This document shows positions 56,282 to 64,000 of a stretch of DNA of 64,000 bases, piece by piece. A model generated the notes under the pieces. That model did no database searches and was not told where the DNA came from. It was given only the letters and a program-made list of their open reading frames with translations. The first letter of the stretch is position 1. Every line of letters begins with the position of its first letter. Where the stretch lies: positions 124,001 through 188,000 of the forward strand of contig NZ_VBSB01000002.1 in the NCBI RefSeq assembly GCF_013337765.1, read 5' to 3'. This stretch comes from Mycolicibacterium sphagni. GTDB taxonomy: Bacteria; Actinomycetota; Actinomycetes; Mycobacteriales; Mycobacteriaceae. Position numbers and translations under genes: made by a program.

Positions 56282-56309
56282 TGGCATAGACTGAACGCTC
56301 AGTCAATAG
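56282..56309. promoter_or_regulatory. TetR-type operator, copy 2 (28 bp, identical to copy 1)
   Basis: The core GACTGA-ACGC-TCAGTC is at 56289-56304. A TAGACT -10 hexamer (56287-56292) overlaps the left arm, giving a leader of about 35 bases for the acyl-CoA dehydrogenase. The site sits 13 bases from the start codon of the divergent DAO gene. The flanking bases outside the 28 differ from copy 1, so this is a conserved site rather than a recent longer duplication. Confidence 0.8.
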
Positions 56310-56335
56310 CTTCCAGCGAGCAGAGAGCACCGCGA

Positions 56336-57535
56336 ATGTACGGGTTGACAGCCGAAGACCGACGGATCCGGGACACCGCGCGCGAGTTCGTCGAGACCCT
56401 GATCCCCTACGAGGCCGAGGCCGAAATGGCCGGCGGCCAACTGCCCAAGGAGCTGACCGCCGAACATCACGCCAAAGCTCTCGAACTGGGCCTGTATGCC
56501 ACCAATATGCCCACTTCGGTGGGCGGCCCGGGTTTCACTGCGCTGCAACAGGTTCTGGTGCAAGAACAGGTGGGCCGAGTCACCAACGCGATCGCCTGGG
56601 TGATGCACACCCCGCCACAGTGGTGGGCCGAGGTGGCCACCGACTACCAGAAGCAGCGGTGGCTACTCCCCGCCGTGCGCGGGGAGAAGCACGAGGCGTA
56701 CGCCATCACCGAAGAATTCGCCGGCTCGGATATCTCGGCGCTGGAAACCACCGCTCGCCGCCAGGGCGACGAATACGTCATCAATGGGATCAAGTGGCAC
56801 GTCACGTCGTTCAACCTGGCTGAGTACGTCTTCGTCCAGGCCGTCCTGGTCGGCGGGCCGCACGAGGGTGATCACGTCCTGCTGGTCGTGGATCTGCCGT
56901 GGCCGGGGGTTGAAGTGGTGCGCACACCGCATTACTCGCACAACATTCCCGACGAGCATCCGATCGTGTCGTTCACCGACGTACGAGTCCCGGTCAGCCA
57001 TCTGGTCGGCGCCGAGGGCGAGGGCATGACGTTCACCCAGGACTGGTTCCGCTTCGAGCGGATCATGGTGGCCTCCCGCTGCGTGGGTGCCGCCCAGCGT
57101 CTCGTCGACGAGATGACCGCGTTCGCCCGGGATCGCATCGTCGACGGCAAGCCACTCGGGGAACACCAATTGGTGGCCGGCATGCTCGCCGACAGCGCCA
57201 CTGAATTGTTCGCCGCACGCAGCCTGCTCTACGAGGTGGCGCGCGGTATCGACGCCGGACTGGATCGCAAGGCACTGCACGGTCAGGCCTCGATGGCCAA
57301 GCTGTACTGCTCGGAGATGGCAGGCCGAGTCGCCGACCGGGCGGTGCAGATCTTCGGCGGGCGCGGCTACATGCGCGAGAACGTCGCCGAGCGGATGTTC
57401 CGCGAACTACGCGTGGAGCGAATCTGGGAGGGCGCCAGCGAGATTCAGCGCATCATCATCGGCCGCCAGCTGATGCAGCGCGGACCCTCAGCGGTGCTGG
57501 AGCCGCACCGACCGATTCACCCACGCCGCGATTGA
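56336..57535 (+). CDS. Acyl-CoA dehydrogenase
   Basis: A 399-residue flavoprotein of the acyl-CoA dehydrogenase family. AITEEFAGSDISALETTA is the FAD/substrate segment (about 124-141), GGRGYMRENVAERMFRELRV the second signature, and ERIWEGASEIQR holds the likely catalytic Glu (about 369). It introduces a 2,3 double bond in an acyl-CoA, passing electrons to ETF. In the cluster it would act after the CoA ligase. ATG 56336 is the start, downstream of operator copy 2; the upstream frame is antisense to other genes. Confidence 0.92.
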   Translation: MYGLTAEDRRIRDTAREFVETLIPYEAEAEMAGGQLPKELTAEHHAKALELGLYATNMPTSVGGPGFTALQQVLVQEQVGRVTNAIAWVMHTPPQWWAEVATDYQKQRWLLPAVRGEKHEAYAITEEFAGSDISALETTARRQGDEYVINGIKWHVTSFNLAEYVFVQAVLVGGPHEGDHVLLVVDLPWPGVEVVRTPHYSHNIPDEHPIVSFTDVRVPVSHLVGAEGEGMTFTQDWFRFERIMVASRCVGAAQRLVDEMTAFARDRIVDGKPLGEHQLVAGMLADSATELFAARSLLYEVARGIDAGLDRKALHGQASMAKLYCSEMAGRVADRAVQIFGGRGYMRENVAERMFRELRVERIWEGASEIQRIIIGRQLMQRGPSAVLEPHRPIHPRRD

Positions 57536-57538
57536 CAC

Positions 57539-57562
57539 ATTACCTGCGCACACGCAGGTAAT
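57539..57562 (+). terminator. Possible terminator hairpin after the acyl-CoA dehydrogenase gene
   Basis: ATTACCTGCG (57539-57548) and CGCAGGTAAT (57553-57562) form a perfect 10-bp stem with a CACA loop, starting 3 bases after the stop codon. A short T-rich stretch follows. A protein-binding palindrome is the alternative. Confidence 0.55.
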
Positions 57563-57679
57563 TTCAGCTGGAAAATACCAGTTCCCTGTATACAACACGG
57601 CGTGTCTCCTATCGCGCCTTGGCCATTTGCGTTCTATTATGCATGCAAGTGGGCTACGGGATTCGGACGGACTGGTGCA

Positions 57680-58021
57680 ATGGCAGGCAAAGATGGCGGC
57701 ACAAGCCATATCGCGGCCGCGTTCGCAGTGATCATCATTGCCTCAGCCGAGCAGATCTGGGGACTTCCAGTCTTGACGCCGGGGATCGAGGTCGCCACGT
57801 CATCTGCGGACGTCACCGGTCAAACAGTCGACGAGCCGGTGCGCATCACGGTCGTCGAGCTGTGGGGAATGTCGCCCAGTGGTGAAGCCGATTTCGGCCA
57901 GGCGGCGGCGGTCGCGGCCTCGCTGGGACAGCCGAAGCCGCACACATCGACGTTCTTACGCACTGTTCGCCGATCGGTGCGGATGATCGGGATGCCAGTT
58001 CCGGCCATCGTCAAGCGGTGA
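57680..58021 (+). CDS. Hypothetical small protein, possibly exported
   Basis: A 113-residue frame starting at ATG 57680. A hydrophobic segment near the N-terminus (SHIAAAFAVIIIASAEQIWG) could be a signal or anchor; the rest is polar with an Arg-rich C-terminus. The TGA overlaps the GTG of the response-regulator gene (GTGA), which supports translation. No family is recognised, base composition is more AT-rich than its neighbours, and no good ribosome-binding site is seen, so the call is moderate. Confidence 0.45.
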   Translation: MAGKDGGTSHIAAAFAVIIIASAEQIWGLPVLTPGIEVATSSADVTGQTVDEPVRITVVELWGMSPSGEADFGQAAAVAASLGQPKPHTSTFLRTVRRSVRMIGMPVPAIVKR

Positions 58022-58740
58022 GCCCCGGGATCGGCCATCGACCGGCCAGAGTGGGCACCGAAACCGCCAGAATTGTGATCGTCGAACAGCGCACCCGAGG
58101 ATGCGGCCTGCTGGGCAGCATCCTCGAGGTTGCCGGCCACCCCGCGGAGACCACCGCCGACAGCTTCAGCGCTCAGGACTTGCTGTTGCGCAACCACGTC
58201 GACCTCCTCCTGGTCGACGTCGATGCGACCGGATCCGATCCAGCGACGTTGATCGATCAGTTCCGATATCGGAGCGCGACAACCGCCCTCGTCCTGGTGA
58301 CGGAAAGTGATGATGTGGAACCCAAGGTCGCGGCGCTGCGGGCGGGGGCAGACGACTACATCACCAAACCGTTCCACCCGAGCGAACTGGTCGCCCGATT
58401 AGAGGCAATTCTGCGCCGACTGCCGTGCGGCACCGGACGCGAGCTGCGCTACGCCGGCCTCAGCGTAGATCTCGATCGACTCATCGTGACCCGCGACGAA
58501 CAGCGGGTGACACTGACTCCCAACGAATTACGACTGGCAATCCTTCTACTGGAAAACGCCGAGCGCGTGGTGTCCAGAAGCCAAATACTGGACAGGGTCT
58601 GGCAGTACAACTTCAAAGGCGAGAGCCTCATCATCGAGAAGGTGGTGTCCAATCTACGGAAGAAAATCGACCGCGAATCGGAACCGTTGATACAGACAAT
58701 TCGGGGCTTCGGATACACACTGCGCCGAGCGCACCACTGA
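58018..58740 (+). CDS. Orphan OmpR/PhoB-family response regulator, atypical receiver
   Basis: A 240-residue regulator. The receiver domain (about 15-125) has the phosphoacceptor Asp in DLLLVDVDATG and the Lys in DDYITKPFHPSEL, with Thr in LVLVTESDD. The usual N-terminal acidic pair is EQ (VIVEQRT) instead of DD/ED, so metal binding may be weak. The winged-helix domain (about 140-240) ends VVSNLRKKIDRESEPLIQTIRGFGYTLRR, here noted as its last 29 residues with key QTIRGFGYTL. No histidine kinase gene is adjacent. An alternative GTG is at 58051. Confidence 0.88.
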   Translation: MSPGIGHRPARVGTETARIVIVEQRTRGCGLLGSILEVAGHPAETTADSFSAQDLLLRNHVDLLLVDVDATGSDPATLIDQFRYRSATTALVLVTESDDVEPKVAALRAGADDYITKPFHPSELVARLEAILRRLPCGTGRELRYAGLSVDLDRLIVTRDEQRVTLTPNELRLAILLLENAERVVSRSQILDRVWQYNFKGESLIIEKVVSNLRKKIDRESEPLIQTIRGFGYTLRRAHH

Positions 58741-58886
58741 CCGTGACGAGTCGCTCTCGTTGTTACCGGTGGGACCACAGAGACACAAGGAACGAATCTT
58801 CAAATGAAATTCAAGGTTTCGGGAAGGTGAGGCGATCGACTTGCCCGACGCACGAGCGCTCCCGATCAGAAGGCGAGAATTCCCTG

Positions 58887-60752
58887 ATGCTTCCCGGCTC
58901 CACCCGATGCAGGCTGCTATCGCTTCTGCTGGTCATGACACTCACGGTGGTAGCTGGCGTGATCGCCCGCACGCCCGTCGCGTGGGCGGAGTCCTCACCT
59001 TCGCTGGAGCCTTTCGAAGTCGAACGGGTGCTGAGCTTCTTGGTTCCGCCGGGCGTGACCGTCGACTCCGCCGACGTCGCGCCCGACGATCAACATCTCA
59101 TCGTCGAAGTGATGATCTCGGGCAACTCACAGATCGCGGTCACTGATCTCAACGGCGCTTCCTACCAGTGCATCTCGTGTGGACTGGCAACGAATGCGAC
59201 GAAGATCAAGGCAATCGGCGACGGCAAACGGGTCTGGTTCGCCAACACTTCCGGTCAGCAGGGTGGCGGCGCCGGTCACATCGACTACCAGATTCTGGAG
59301 TGCGCCCCGTCGATCTACGACTGCCAGACCAAGGCGATGAAGAAGGTGCAGTTCCCGGCTGGCGGCAGTCTGCTTACCGGCCAGAACCGGGAAGCCAAGC
59401 CGGACTGGTACGGCGAGTACGTCACGTGGAACGAGGTAAACCCGATTAGGGGCACCCGCATGAGTATCGCCAAGCTGACGCCCGGCGGTGACCAATACAC
59501 GCTGACCGACCAACGTGTTTTCAACCCGCTCTGGGTCAAGAGGACACATTTCGCCGCGGACCTCGCGAACGCGGCACATTTCTACGAAGGGGCGAGTTGG
59601 AACAACGGCGGCCGGACGCTCAAGTACCAGACCACGAGCACCGGATTGAACTACGACATCTGGTTGCTCGATACGGCTACCGGCGAACGACGTCCACTGA
59701 CCAGCGACCTCGACTACAACGAAGCCGGTGAGATAGCACCGGACGGTAAGACAACGTATTTCAGTTCGGCTCGCGGGCTCAATCGGATGACGGTATTCAC
59801 CCAGTTGGCCCGGCCCGCGCTCATCGACAGCGCCAGTTTCGGTCAGATCGGCCGCGTCGGCTTGTGGAACAACCGGCGGTGCATGAACGAACCCTGGTTG
59901 ATGGATACCGCAATCGGTCAGCAAGAGGGTGGTTATTCCGGCCAGCCGATCGTCATCGACCCCGCGTGGACCATCCGCGGCTGGAGCTGGTTCGACGACT
60001 CCACCAGAGCCTTGGTCAACGAACAGCCCGGCCCGGGGGGCAGCGAAAAGCAAACGCGGATAAGTATTCTCAAGTTTCCAGCCCGCACACCGACGGTCCC
60101 CCAACCCCCGATACATCAGGATCCGGCGAAGATCGCACAGTGGTCGGTTCCGGTCAAAGACTTCAATCCGCTGATGGGGCGCATCATGCCGATGCGGGTG
60201 CTCAAGGGGAAGCACTCTGGCACCGCCATAGTGTCTTATCTCGGAAGTTACGCCTCCGGGAAGTTCTCGGTTGCCTACGCCAACTACTCCGATGACGGCA
60301 TGACGTTCTTGAACGGAGTGGAATCCATTCTCGTGGTGCTTGCCCCACTGACCGCGACCTGGACTGCCAACCTGACTAGCTCCGGAGCGCGCCGAGGCTA
60401 TCTCCGTGGACTGGTTATCGTCGGACCAGACAACAACTACCTCGGTGGCGTGGAATCGTCCATCAATGGCCAGAAGCTCGCCGGCATACCGACTCAGAAG
60501 AATTGCCCCGCACGATCTCAACCTCCGCTTGCGATTTCATTCCCAGCCGGTGGAGGCCGGGTGATGGTGACAGCGACGATTCCCGAGGACTCCCAGGCTC
60601 GTCCGGTGCGTGGAGCGACCGTCTCTGTCGGCCCCGTGACGATGACCACGAACGACGAAGGGGTCGCCGTGTTACCACTCATCCAAGGCGCCACGGTCAC
60701 CGCCCTTGCTGGCGGGTTCCAATCGGCGACACGTGTTGTCGGCAACCCTTGA
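58887..60752 (+). CDS. Secreted beta-propeller-like protein, unknown
   Basis: A 621-residue protein with a signal peptide (about residues 8-33, ending VAWAESS). The body has repeated TolB/WD40-like blades: PDDQHLIVEVMISGNSQIAV, TTSTGLNYDIWLLDTATGER and EIAPDGKTTYFSSARGLNRM. The C-terminal about 80 residues (IPEDSQARPVRGATVSVGPV) look like a carboxypeptidase-regulatory or Ig-like domain. Six or more cysteines before residue 160 could form disulfides. Surface location is likely; ligand unknown. The response regulator gene is 146 bases upstream. Codon use seems less G+C-biased than in neighbours. Confidence 0.75.
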   Translation: MLPGSTRCRLLSLLLVMTLTVVAGVIARTPVAWAESSPSLEPFEVERVLSFLVPPGVTVDSADVAPDDQHLIVEVMISGNSQIAVTDLNGASYQCISCGLATNATKIKAIGDGKRVWFANTSGQQGGGAGHIDYQILECAPSIYDCQTKAMKKVQFPAGGSLLTGQNREAKPDWYGEYVTWNEVNPIRGTRMSIAKLTPGGDQYTLTDQRVFNPLWVKRTHFAADLANAAHFYEGASWNNGGRTLKYQTTSTGLNYDIWLLDTATGERRPLTSDLDYNEAGEIAPDGKTTYFSSARGLNRMTVFTQLARPALIDSASFGQIGRVGLWNNRRCMNEPWLMDTAIGQQEGGYSGQPIVIDPAWTIRGWSWFDDSTRALVNEQPGPGGSEKQTRISILKFPARTPTVPQPPIHQDPAKIAQWSVPVKDFNPLMGRIMPMRVLKGKHSGTAIVSYLGSYASGKFSVAYANYSDDGMTFLNGVESILVVLAPLTATWTANLTSSGARRGYLRGLVIVGPDNNYLGGVESSINGQKLAGIPTQKNCPARSQPPLAISFPAGGGRVMVTATIPEDSQARPVRGATVSVGPVTMTTNDEGVAVLPLIQGATVTALAGGFQSATRVVGNP

Positions 60753-60764
60753 CACTGTCCGCCC

Positions 60765-61238
60765 CTAATCCAGTAGGTAATCCGACAGCGTTCCCAGCGC
60801 CTGATTGGCGTAGCCGCGCCAGATTCGGGCGAACAGCGGCAGCACCGGAGCGGTCAGTGCCGACTTCGGGTGCAGAGTCCATTGCCACGTCACCTTCGTA
60901 CCGGTGCCGTGCGGGCTGAATTCCCAGAGACCTTCGACATGGTCGATCAGCGGCGACATCGCGCCGCGGATATCGGACAGCGTGTAGCCGAAGGCATGCG
61001 GTGCATCCACCCGGGTCAGCGTCTCCCGCATGCCACCGCCGCCGACCAGGGCGACGTCGCGGGTCTGCCCGACGGCCGACCATTCACCGGTTTGGTTGTG
61101 TACGGCCTTGATCGGCGGGATGGGTCCATACCAGCGGTCGAACAAGGTGGGCAGCGGCATCGGCAACGTTTTGGTGAACGCATCTGACACCGCGACGGGA
61201 ATCGCGCGGGACTGCTCGACGACGACGGGGTGAGCCAC
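60765..61238 (-). CDS. SRPBCC (START-like) family protein
   Basis: A 157-residue lipid-binding-fold protein. VEQSRAIPVAVSDAFTKTLPM starts the fold, then RDVALVGGGGMRETLTRVDAPHAF, EGLWEFSPHGTGTKVTWQWTL and a long C-terminal helix that cups the cavity (ARIWRGYANQALGTLSDYLL). Ligand unknown. GTG 61238 lies 14 bases after the stop of the upstream dehydrogenase gene; no better start is present, and the frame continues upstream inside that gene. The two are probably cotranscribed. Confidence 0.8.
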   Translation of the reverse strand: MAHPVVVEQSRAIPVAVSDAFTKTLPMPLPTLFDRWYGPIPPIKAVHNQTGEWSAVGQTRDVALVGGGGMRETLTRVDAPHAFGYTLSDIRGAMSPLIDHVEGLWEFSPHGTGTKVTWQWTLHPKSALTAPVLPLFARIWRGYANQALGTLSDYLLD

Positions 61239-61252
61239 CTCGCCGATGATAG

Positions 61253-62311
61253 TCAGCGGGACAGCTGCGGCGCCGCGCGTCCGGTGATGAGCGGCAGATC
61301 GAAGAAGGTGGCAATGCCCGGCTCGGCGGCAACCGTCGCGGGAATGGAGTTGACGCAGTGCGCGGCCGTGGCCACGACGCCCGGGTTGCTCACCAATCCT
61401 TCGTCGACGCTTTCGGGCTGCCAGCCCTTGACCGTGACGAAGGTATTCGGATTGCCCCGCACCTCCATCTCGTAGCGCTCCCCTGCTGGGCCGAACGACC
61501 ATGCGGGGTCCAGGTTTTCCTCACCCATCAACCAGTTGACAGTGATGCGCACGACGATGGTGTTGGTTACCACGGCATCCCAGTGGAAGCGCCTGCCGGC
61601 GACCTGGCCGGGTTCGATCACACCCATCGGCGAGTCGATGGGCGCCGTCGCGACGGCGACCTCCTGCGAGGTGCGGATCAACGGTTCGGCGGCGAACCCC
61701 AGGCGGTCGACGATCAGCCGAACCGATTGGAAGAAGCCGCCGTTGAGCAGCTTCTGCATAGGCCCGGTCAGTGCGCTCTCCGGTGTGCCGCCAAAGCCCA
61801 TCACATGGCGAAGCACATCGGGGGCACCGTAGGTGCGTAGGTCGGAGTACTCCTCGGCGCGCACGAACGTCACGCCGGTGGCCATCACCGACAGCAGCAG
61901 CGGGACCAGCTCGGTGGCGGCACCCGGCCCGATGCCGGCGCCGTGCAGGGTGACGTTGCCCTCACGGGCCGCGGCCTCCAGCGGGGCGGCCTCGGATTCG
62001 CTCGGGTAGAACCAGCCGACCGGGCTGACGACGTTCTTGCCCGAGCGCAGCAGTGCCGTCACCTCATCGAGGTTGGGCAGCAGCGGCGCGTAGATCACCG
62101 CGTCGGCGTCCAGCGCGAGGATGTCGTCAAGGCTGTTGGTGGCCGTCACCCCCAGCGGCTCGGTGCCGATGATCTCACCGACGTCCTTGCCCGCCTTGTC
62201 CGTGGAATGCACCCAGCACCCGGCCAGTTCGAGTTCGGGATGTTCGAGCACACCCTTGATCGCCGCCACCCCGACTGAGCCGGTTGCCCACTGCACGACC
62301 CGCAACGCCAT
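61253..62311 (-). CDS. NAD(P)-dependent dehydrogenase, dihydrodipicolinate reductase-like fold
   Basis: A 352-residue protein. The N-terminal Rossmann domain has [20 protein letters not shown] (about 5-24) and [17 protein letters not shown], followed by a C-terminal alpha/beta domain with [18 protein letters not shown]. This family includes 2,4-diaminopentanoate dehydrogenase and several actinobacterial proteins of unknown substrate. GGAGG lies 8 bases before ATG 62311. It is divergent from the ltp1-like gene across an 18-bp inverted repeat. Confidence 0.83.
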   Translation of the reverse strand: MALRVVQWATGSVGVAAIKGVLEHPELELAGCWVHSTDKAGKDVGEIIGTEPLGVTATNSLDDILALDADAVIYAPLLPNLDEVTALLRSGKNVVSPVGWFYPSESEAAPLEAAAREGNVTLHGAGIGPGAATELVPLLLSVMATGVTFVRAEEYSDLRTYGAPDVLRHVMGFGGTPESALTGPMQKLLNGGFFQSVRLIVDRLGFAAEPLIRTSQEVAVATAPIDSPMGVIEPGQVAGRRFHWDAVVTNTIVVRITVNWLMGEENLDPAWSFGPAGERYEMEVRGNPNTFVTVKGWQPESVDEGLVSNPGVVATAAHCVNSIPATVAAEPGIATFFDLPLITGRAAPQLSR

Positions 62312-62369
62312 TGCTGCACCTCCGGGAAAACTAGAACGTGTTACAACTACATGTACACGACTCCCCCAC

Positions 62370-62425
62370 GAGCAGACGCAGAGTCGCGCAAATCGGACCG
62401 CTACAGTGCGATTCTGCGTCTGCTC
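62370..62425. repeat. Long inverted repeat (18-bp arms, 20-base loop) in a divergent promoter region
   Basis: Left arm GAGCAGACGCAGAGTCGC (62370-62387) and right arm GCGATTCTGCGTCTGCTC (62408-62425) pair at 17 of 18 positions plus one G-T. It lies between the dehydrogenase and ltp1-like genes, 52 bases before the ltp1-like ATG. The strong cruciform or RNA hairpin could be an operator, an attenuator-like leader or a copy of an intergenic repeat; no second copy was seen in this window. Confidence 0.75.
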
Positions 62426-62476
62426 GCCGCGGAGTATGTTGCAGAGATTGCATCAGTGGGGACGGAAGGGATTGCC

Positions 62477-63667
62477 ATGCCAAATCGCGTGTTCGTCGTC
62501 GGGGTCGGAATGACCAAGTTCGAGAAGCCGGGCCGCCGCGAAGGCTGGGACTACCCCCAGATGGCCAACGAATCCGGCAACAAGGCGCTGGCCGACGCCG
62601 GCATCGACTACGCGCAAGTGCAGCAGGGCTTCGTGGGCTACTGCTCGGGTGACTCCACCTCCGGGCAGCGCGCGCTCTATGAACTCGGCATGACCGGCAT
62701 CCCGATCGTGAACGTCAACAACAACTGTTCGACCGGATCGACCGCGCTGTACCTGGCTGCGCAGAGCATCCGCGGCGGGCTGGCGGACTGCACGATTGCC
62801 CTGGGCTTCGAGAAGATGCAGCCCGGCTCACTGGGCGGAGGCGCGGACGACCGCGAGTCGCCACTAATGCGCCATATCGTCGCATTGAACGAGACCGACA
62901 CCATGGCATTTCCGGTGGCGCCGTGGATGTTCGGCGCCGCGGGTCGCGAGCACATGAAGAAGTACGGCACCACCGCGGAGCATTTCGCGAAAATCGGTTA
63001 CAAGAACCATAAGCATTCGGTGAACAACCCGTACGCGCAGTTCCAGGAGGAATACACCCTCGACGACATCCTGGGCGCGAAGATGATCTCCGATCCGCTG
63101 ACCAAGCTGCAGTGCTCGCCGACGTCGGATGGCTCGGGTGCGGCGATCGTGGTCAGCGAGGCGTTCGTCGACAAGCACGGCCTGGCCGACCAGGCGGTGG
63201 AGATCGTCGGGCAGGCGATGACCACCGATTTCGCGTCGACGTTCGACGGCAGCGCGGCCAACATCATCGGCCACGACATGAATGTGCAGGCCGCCCAACA
63301 GGTTTATGACCAGTCCGGCCTCGGGCCCGAGGACTTCCAGGTCATCGAGTTGCACGACTGCTTCTCGGCCAACGAACTGCTGCTCTATGAGGCCCTTGGC
63401 CTATGCGGCCCTGGCGAGGCGCCGTCGCTGATCGACTCCGACGACACCACCTACGGCGGACGCTGGGTCGTCAACCCGTCGGGCGGGCTGATCTCCAAGG
63501 GCCACCCGCTGGGCGCGACCGGGCTGGCGCAGTGCGCCGAACTCACCTGGCAGCTGCGCGGGACCGCCGACAAGCGCCAGGTGGACAATGTCACCGCCGC
63601 GCTGCAGCACAACATCGGGCTGGGCGGCGCGGCTGTCGTCACCGCCTATCAGCGCGCCGAGCGGTAG
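62477..63667 (+). CDS. ltp1: Lipid-transfer protein / SCP-x-like thiolase, Ltp1 type
   Basis: A 396-residue thiolase-fold protein. The active Cys is in [16 protein letters not shown] (about 85), [18 protein letters not shown] lies near 295, and [15 protein letters not shown] near 350. It closely resembles, from memory, M. tuberculosis Ltp1 (Rv2790c), including [19 protein letters not shown] near the start. Ltp enzymes act in side-chain degradation of sterols or related acyl-CoAs. GGAAGGG precedes ATG 62477. It is convergent with the FadD-type ligase gene. Confidence 0.92.
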   Translation: MPNRVFVVGVGMTKFEKPGRREGWDYPQMANESGNKALADAGIDYAQVQQGFVGYCSGDSTSGQRALYELGMTGIPIVNVNNNCSTGSTALYLAAQSIRGGLADCTIALGFEKMQPGSLGGGADDRESPLMRHIVALNETDTMAFPVAPWMFGAAGREHMKKYGTTAEHFAKIGYKNHKHSVNNPYAQFQEEYTLDDILGAKMISDPLTKLQCSPTSDGSGAAIVVSEAFVDKHGLADQAVEIVGQAMTTDFASTFDGSAANIIGHDMNVQAAQQVYDQSGLGPEDFQVIELHDCFSANELLLYEALGLCGPGEAPSLIDSDDTTYGGRWVVNPSGGLISKGHPLGATGLAQCAELTWQLRGTADKRQVDNVTAALQHNIGLGGAAVVTAYQRAER

Positions 63668-63691
63668 GACATTCCCCGCGAGCGGCTAGTG

Positions 63692-64000
63692 TCAGAGGTG
63701 CGTGACGTCGTACACGTCGTCGGCGTGCCGGGCCCGGATCGTCTTCTTGTCGTACTTGCCGACACTGGTGCGCGGAATCTCGTCGATGAACGTCCACCGC
63801 TCCGGCAGCCACCACCGAACAACCTTGTCGGACAGGAAGTTCCGTAGCTCCTCCGGGGACACGTCGGCGCCCTCCTGAAGCACGACCGCGGCCAGCGGAC
63901 GTTCCTGCCACCGTTCGTCGGGCACGCCGACCACCGCGGCCTCCCGCACCGCGGGGTGGGCGATCAGGTGGTTCTCCAGCTCCACCGACGAGATCCACTC
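63692..64000 (-). CDS. C-terminal part of a FadD-type acyl-CoA synthetase (partial)
   Basis: About 102 C-terminal residues are visible; the rest lies beyond the right edge. [20 protein letters not shown] is the hinge and start of the mobile C-terminal domain of AMP-forming ligases, and [14 protein letters not shown] holds the conserved catalytic Lys near the end. The enzyme activates an acid to acyl-AMP and then acyl-CoA. Neighbouring ltp1 and the reductase suggest a lipid or sterol side-chain acid, which is an inference from context only. Confidence 0.88.
   Translation of the reverse strand, partial: EWISSVELENHLIAHPAVREAAVVGVPDERWQERPLAAVVLQEGADVSPEELRNFLSDKVVRWWLPERWTFIDEIPRTSVGKYDKKTIRARHADDVYDVTHL

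Noticed and set aside
54866..56335. Plus-strand extension of the acyl-CoA dehydrogenase frame
   Set aside because: It runs antisense through the cupin and DAO genes and through the operator; the enzyme family starts at 56336.
57820..58377. Minus-strand frame (185 codons) over the response regulator start
   Set aside because: It is opposite a clear receiver domain and has no recognisable features.

Overview
The window looks like part of the chromosome of a mycobacterium, most likely an environmental or rapidly growing species (Mycolicibacterium-like). The evidence is high G+C throughout, frequent GTG starts, several apparently leaderless promoters, and actinobacterial or mycobacterial marker genes: mycothiol S-conjugate amidase (mca), a Pra-type proline-rich RDD protein, an LpqV-like lipoprotein, PhoH2, DUF222/13E12-type HNH protein, DesA2 and Ltp1. 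From about 3.0 to 42 kb the gene order matches, from memory and in reverse orientation, the M. tuberculosis H37Rv interval Rv1100 to Rv1062. No rRNA, tRNA, CRISPR array, insertion sequence or prophage was seen. No gene-free stretch exceeds 300 bases; the longest gaps (about 150-230 bases) lie before greA, echA9, phoH2, lipU and ltp1.

Layout. 0-3 kb: a partial membrane protein, a DUF222-HNH gene with an SOS (LexA) box over its start, a PPOX-like flavin-binding protein and a dienelactone-hydrolase-like enzyme. 3-8.3 kb: DUF4245 protein divergent from glpX-fum (gluconeogenesis and TCA cycle), then a cation/proton antiporter and a secreted polysaccharide deacetylase. 8.4-16 kb: a START-like protein, a quinone reductase, then the minus-strand series DUF885-glyA-desA2-phoH2, with coaA divergent from it. 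16-20.4 kb: a small hypothetical protein, two tandem paralogous membrane proteins, an orphan multi-pass membrane protein, a short-chain Z-prenyl diphosphate synthase and a hemolysin-III-like protein. 20.4-24 kb: a four-gene minus-strand operon mca / small membrane protein / DUF255 thioredoxin protein / ketosteroid-isomerase-like protein. 24-31 kb: DUF4307 protein, greA with a 5'-terminal hairpin, a GPP34 protein, then lipU-cbs-pra-pra-metB (transsulfuration plus RDD membrane proteins). 31-43 kb: GDSL esterase, fadA3, a Bax-inhibitor-like protein, echA9-echA8, an alpha/beta-hydrolase membrane protein, a cysteine dioxygenase-rhodanese pair, lpqV, a small secreted peptide, two patatins and an ankyrin protein.

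43.3-57.5 kb is an accessory catabolic and transport block: a Rieske oxygenase, a complete PotABCD-type ABC transporter, a class-III aminotransferase, a TetR regulator, a PYROXD2-like flavoprotein, an ADP-forming acyl-CoA synthetase, a cupin_3 protein, a DAO-family oxidase and an acyl-CoA dehydrogenase. It behaves as one regulon: a 28-base segment containing a GACTGA-ACGC-TCAGTC palindrome is repeated exactly in two divergent promoter regions, a close variant lies between tetR and its divergent neighbour, and a weaker version covers the start of the Rieske gene. In each case a -10-like hexamer overlaps or abuts the palindrome. The Rieske enzyme has Glu at the bridging-acid position, as in quaternary-ammonium oxygenases. 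The simplest reading is uptake and stepwise breakdown of an N-methylated or amine compound to an acyl-CoA; the substrate is unknown. This is the best candidate here for an undescribed system.

57.5-64 kb: a small hypothetical coupled to an orphan atypical response regulator, a secreted beta-propeller-like protein, then a START-like protein, a dehydrogenase and a lipid-transfer thiolase (ltp1) divergent across an 18-bp inverted repeat, and the C-terminus of a FadD-type ligase.
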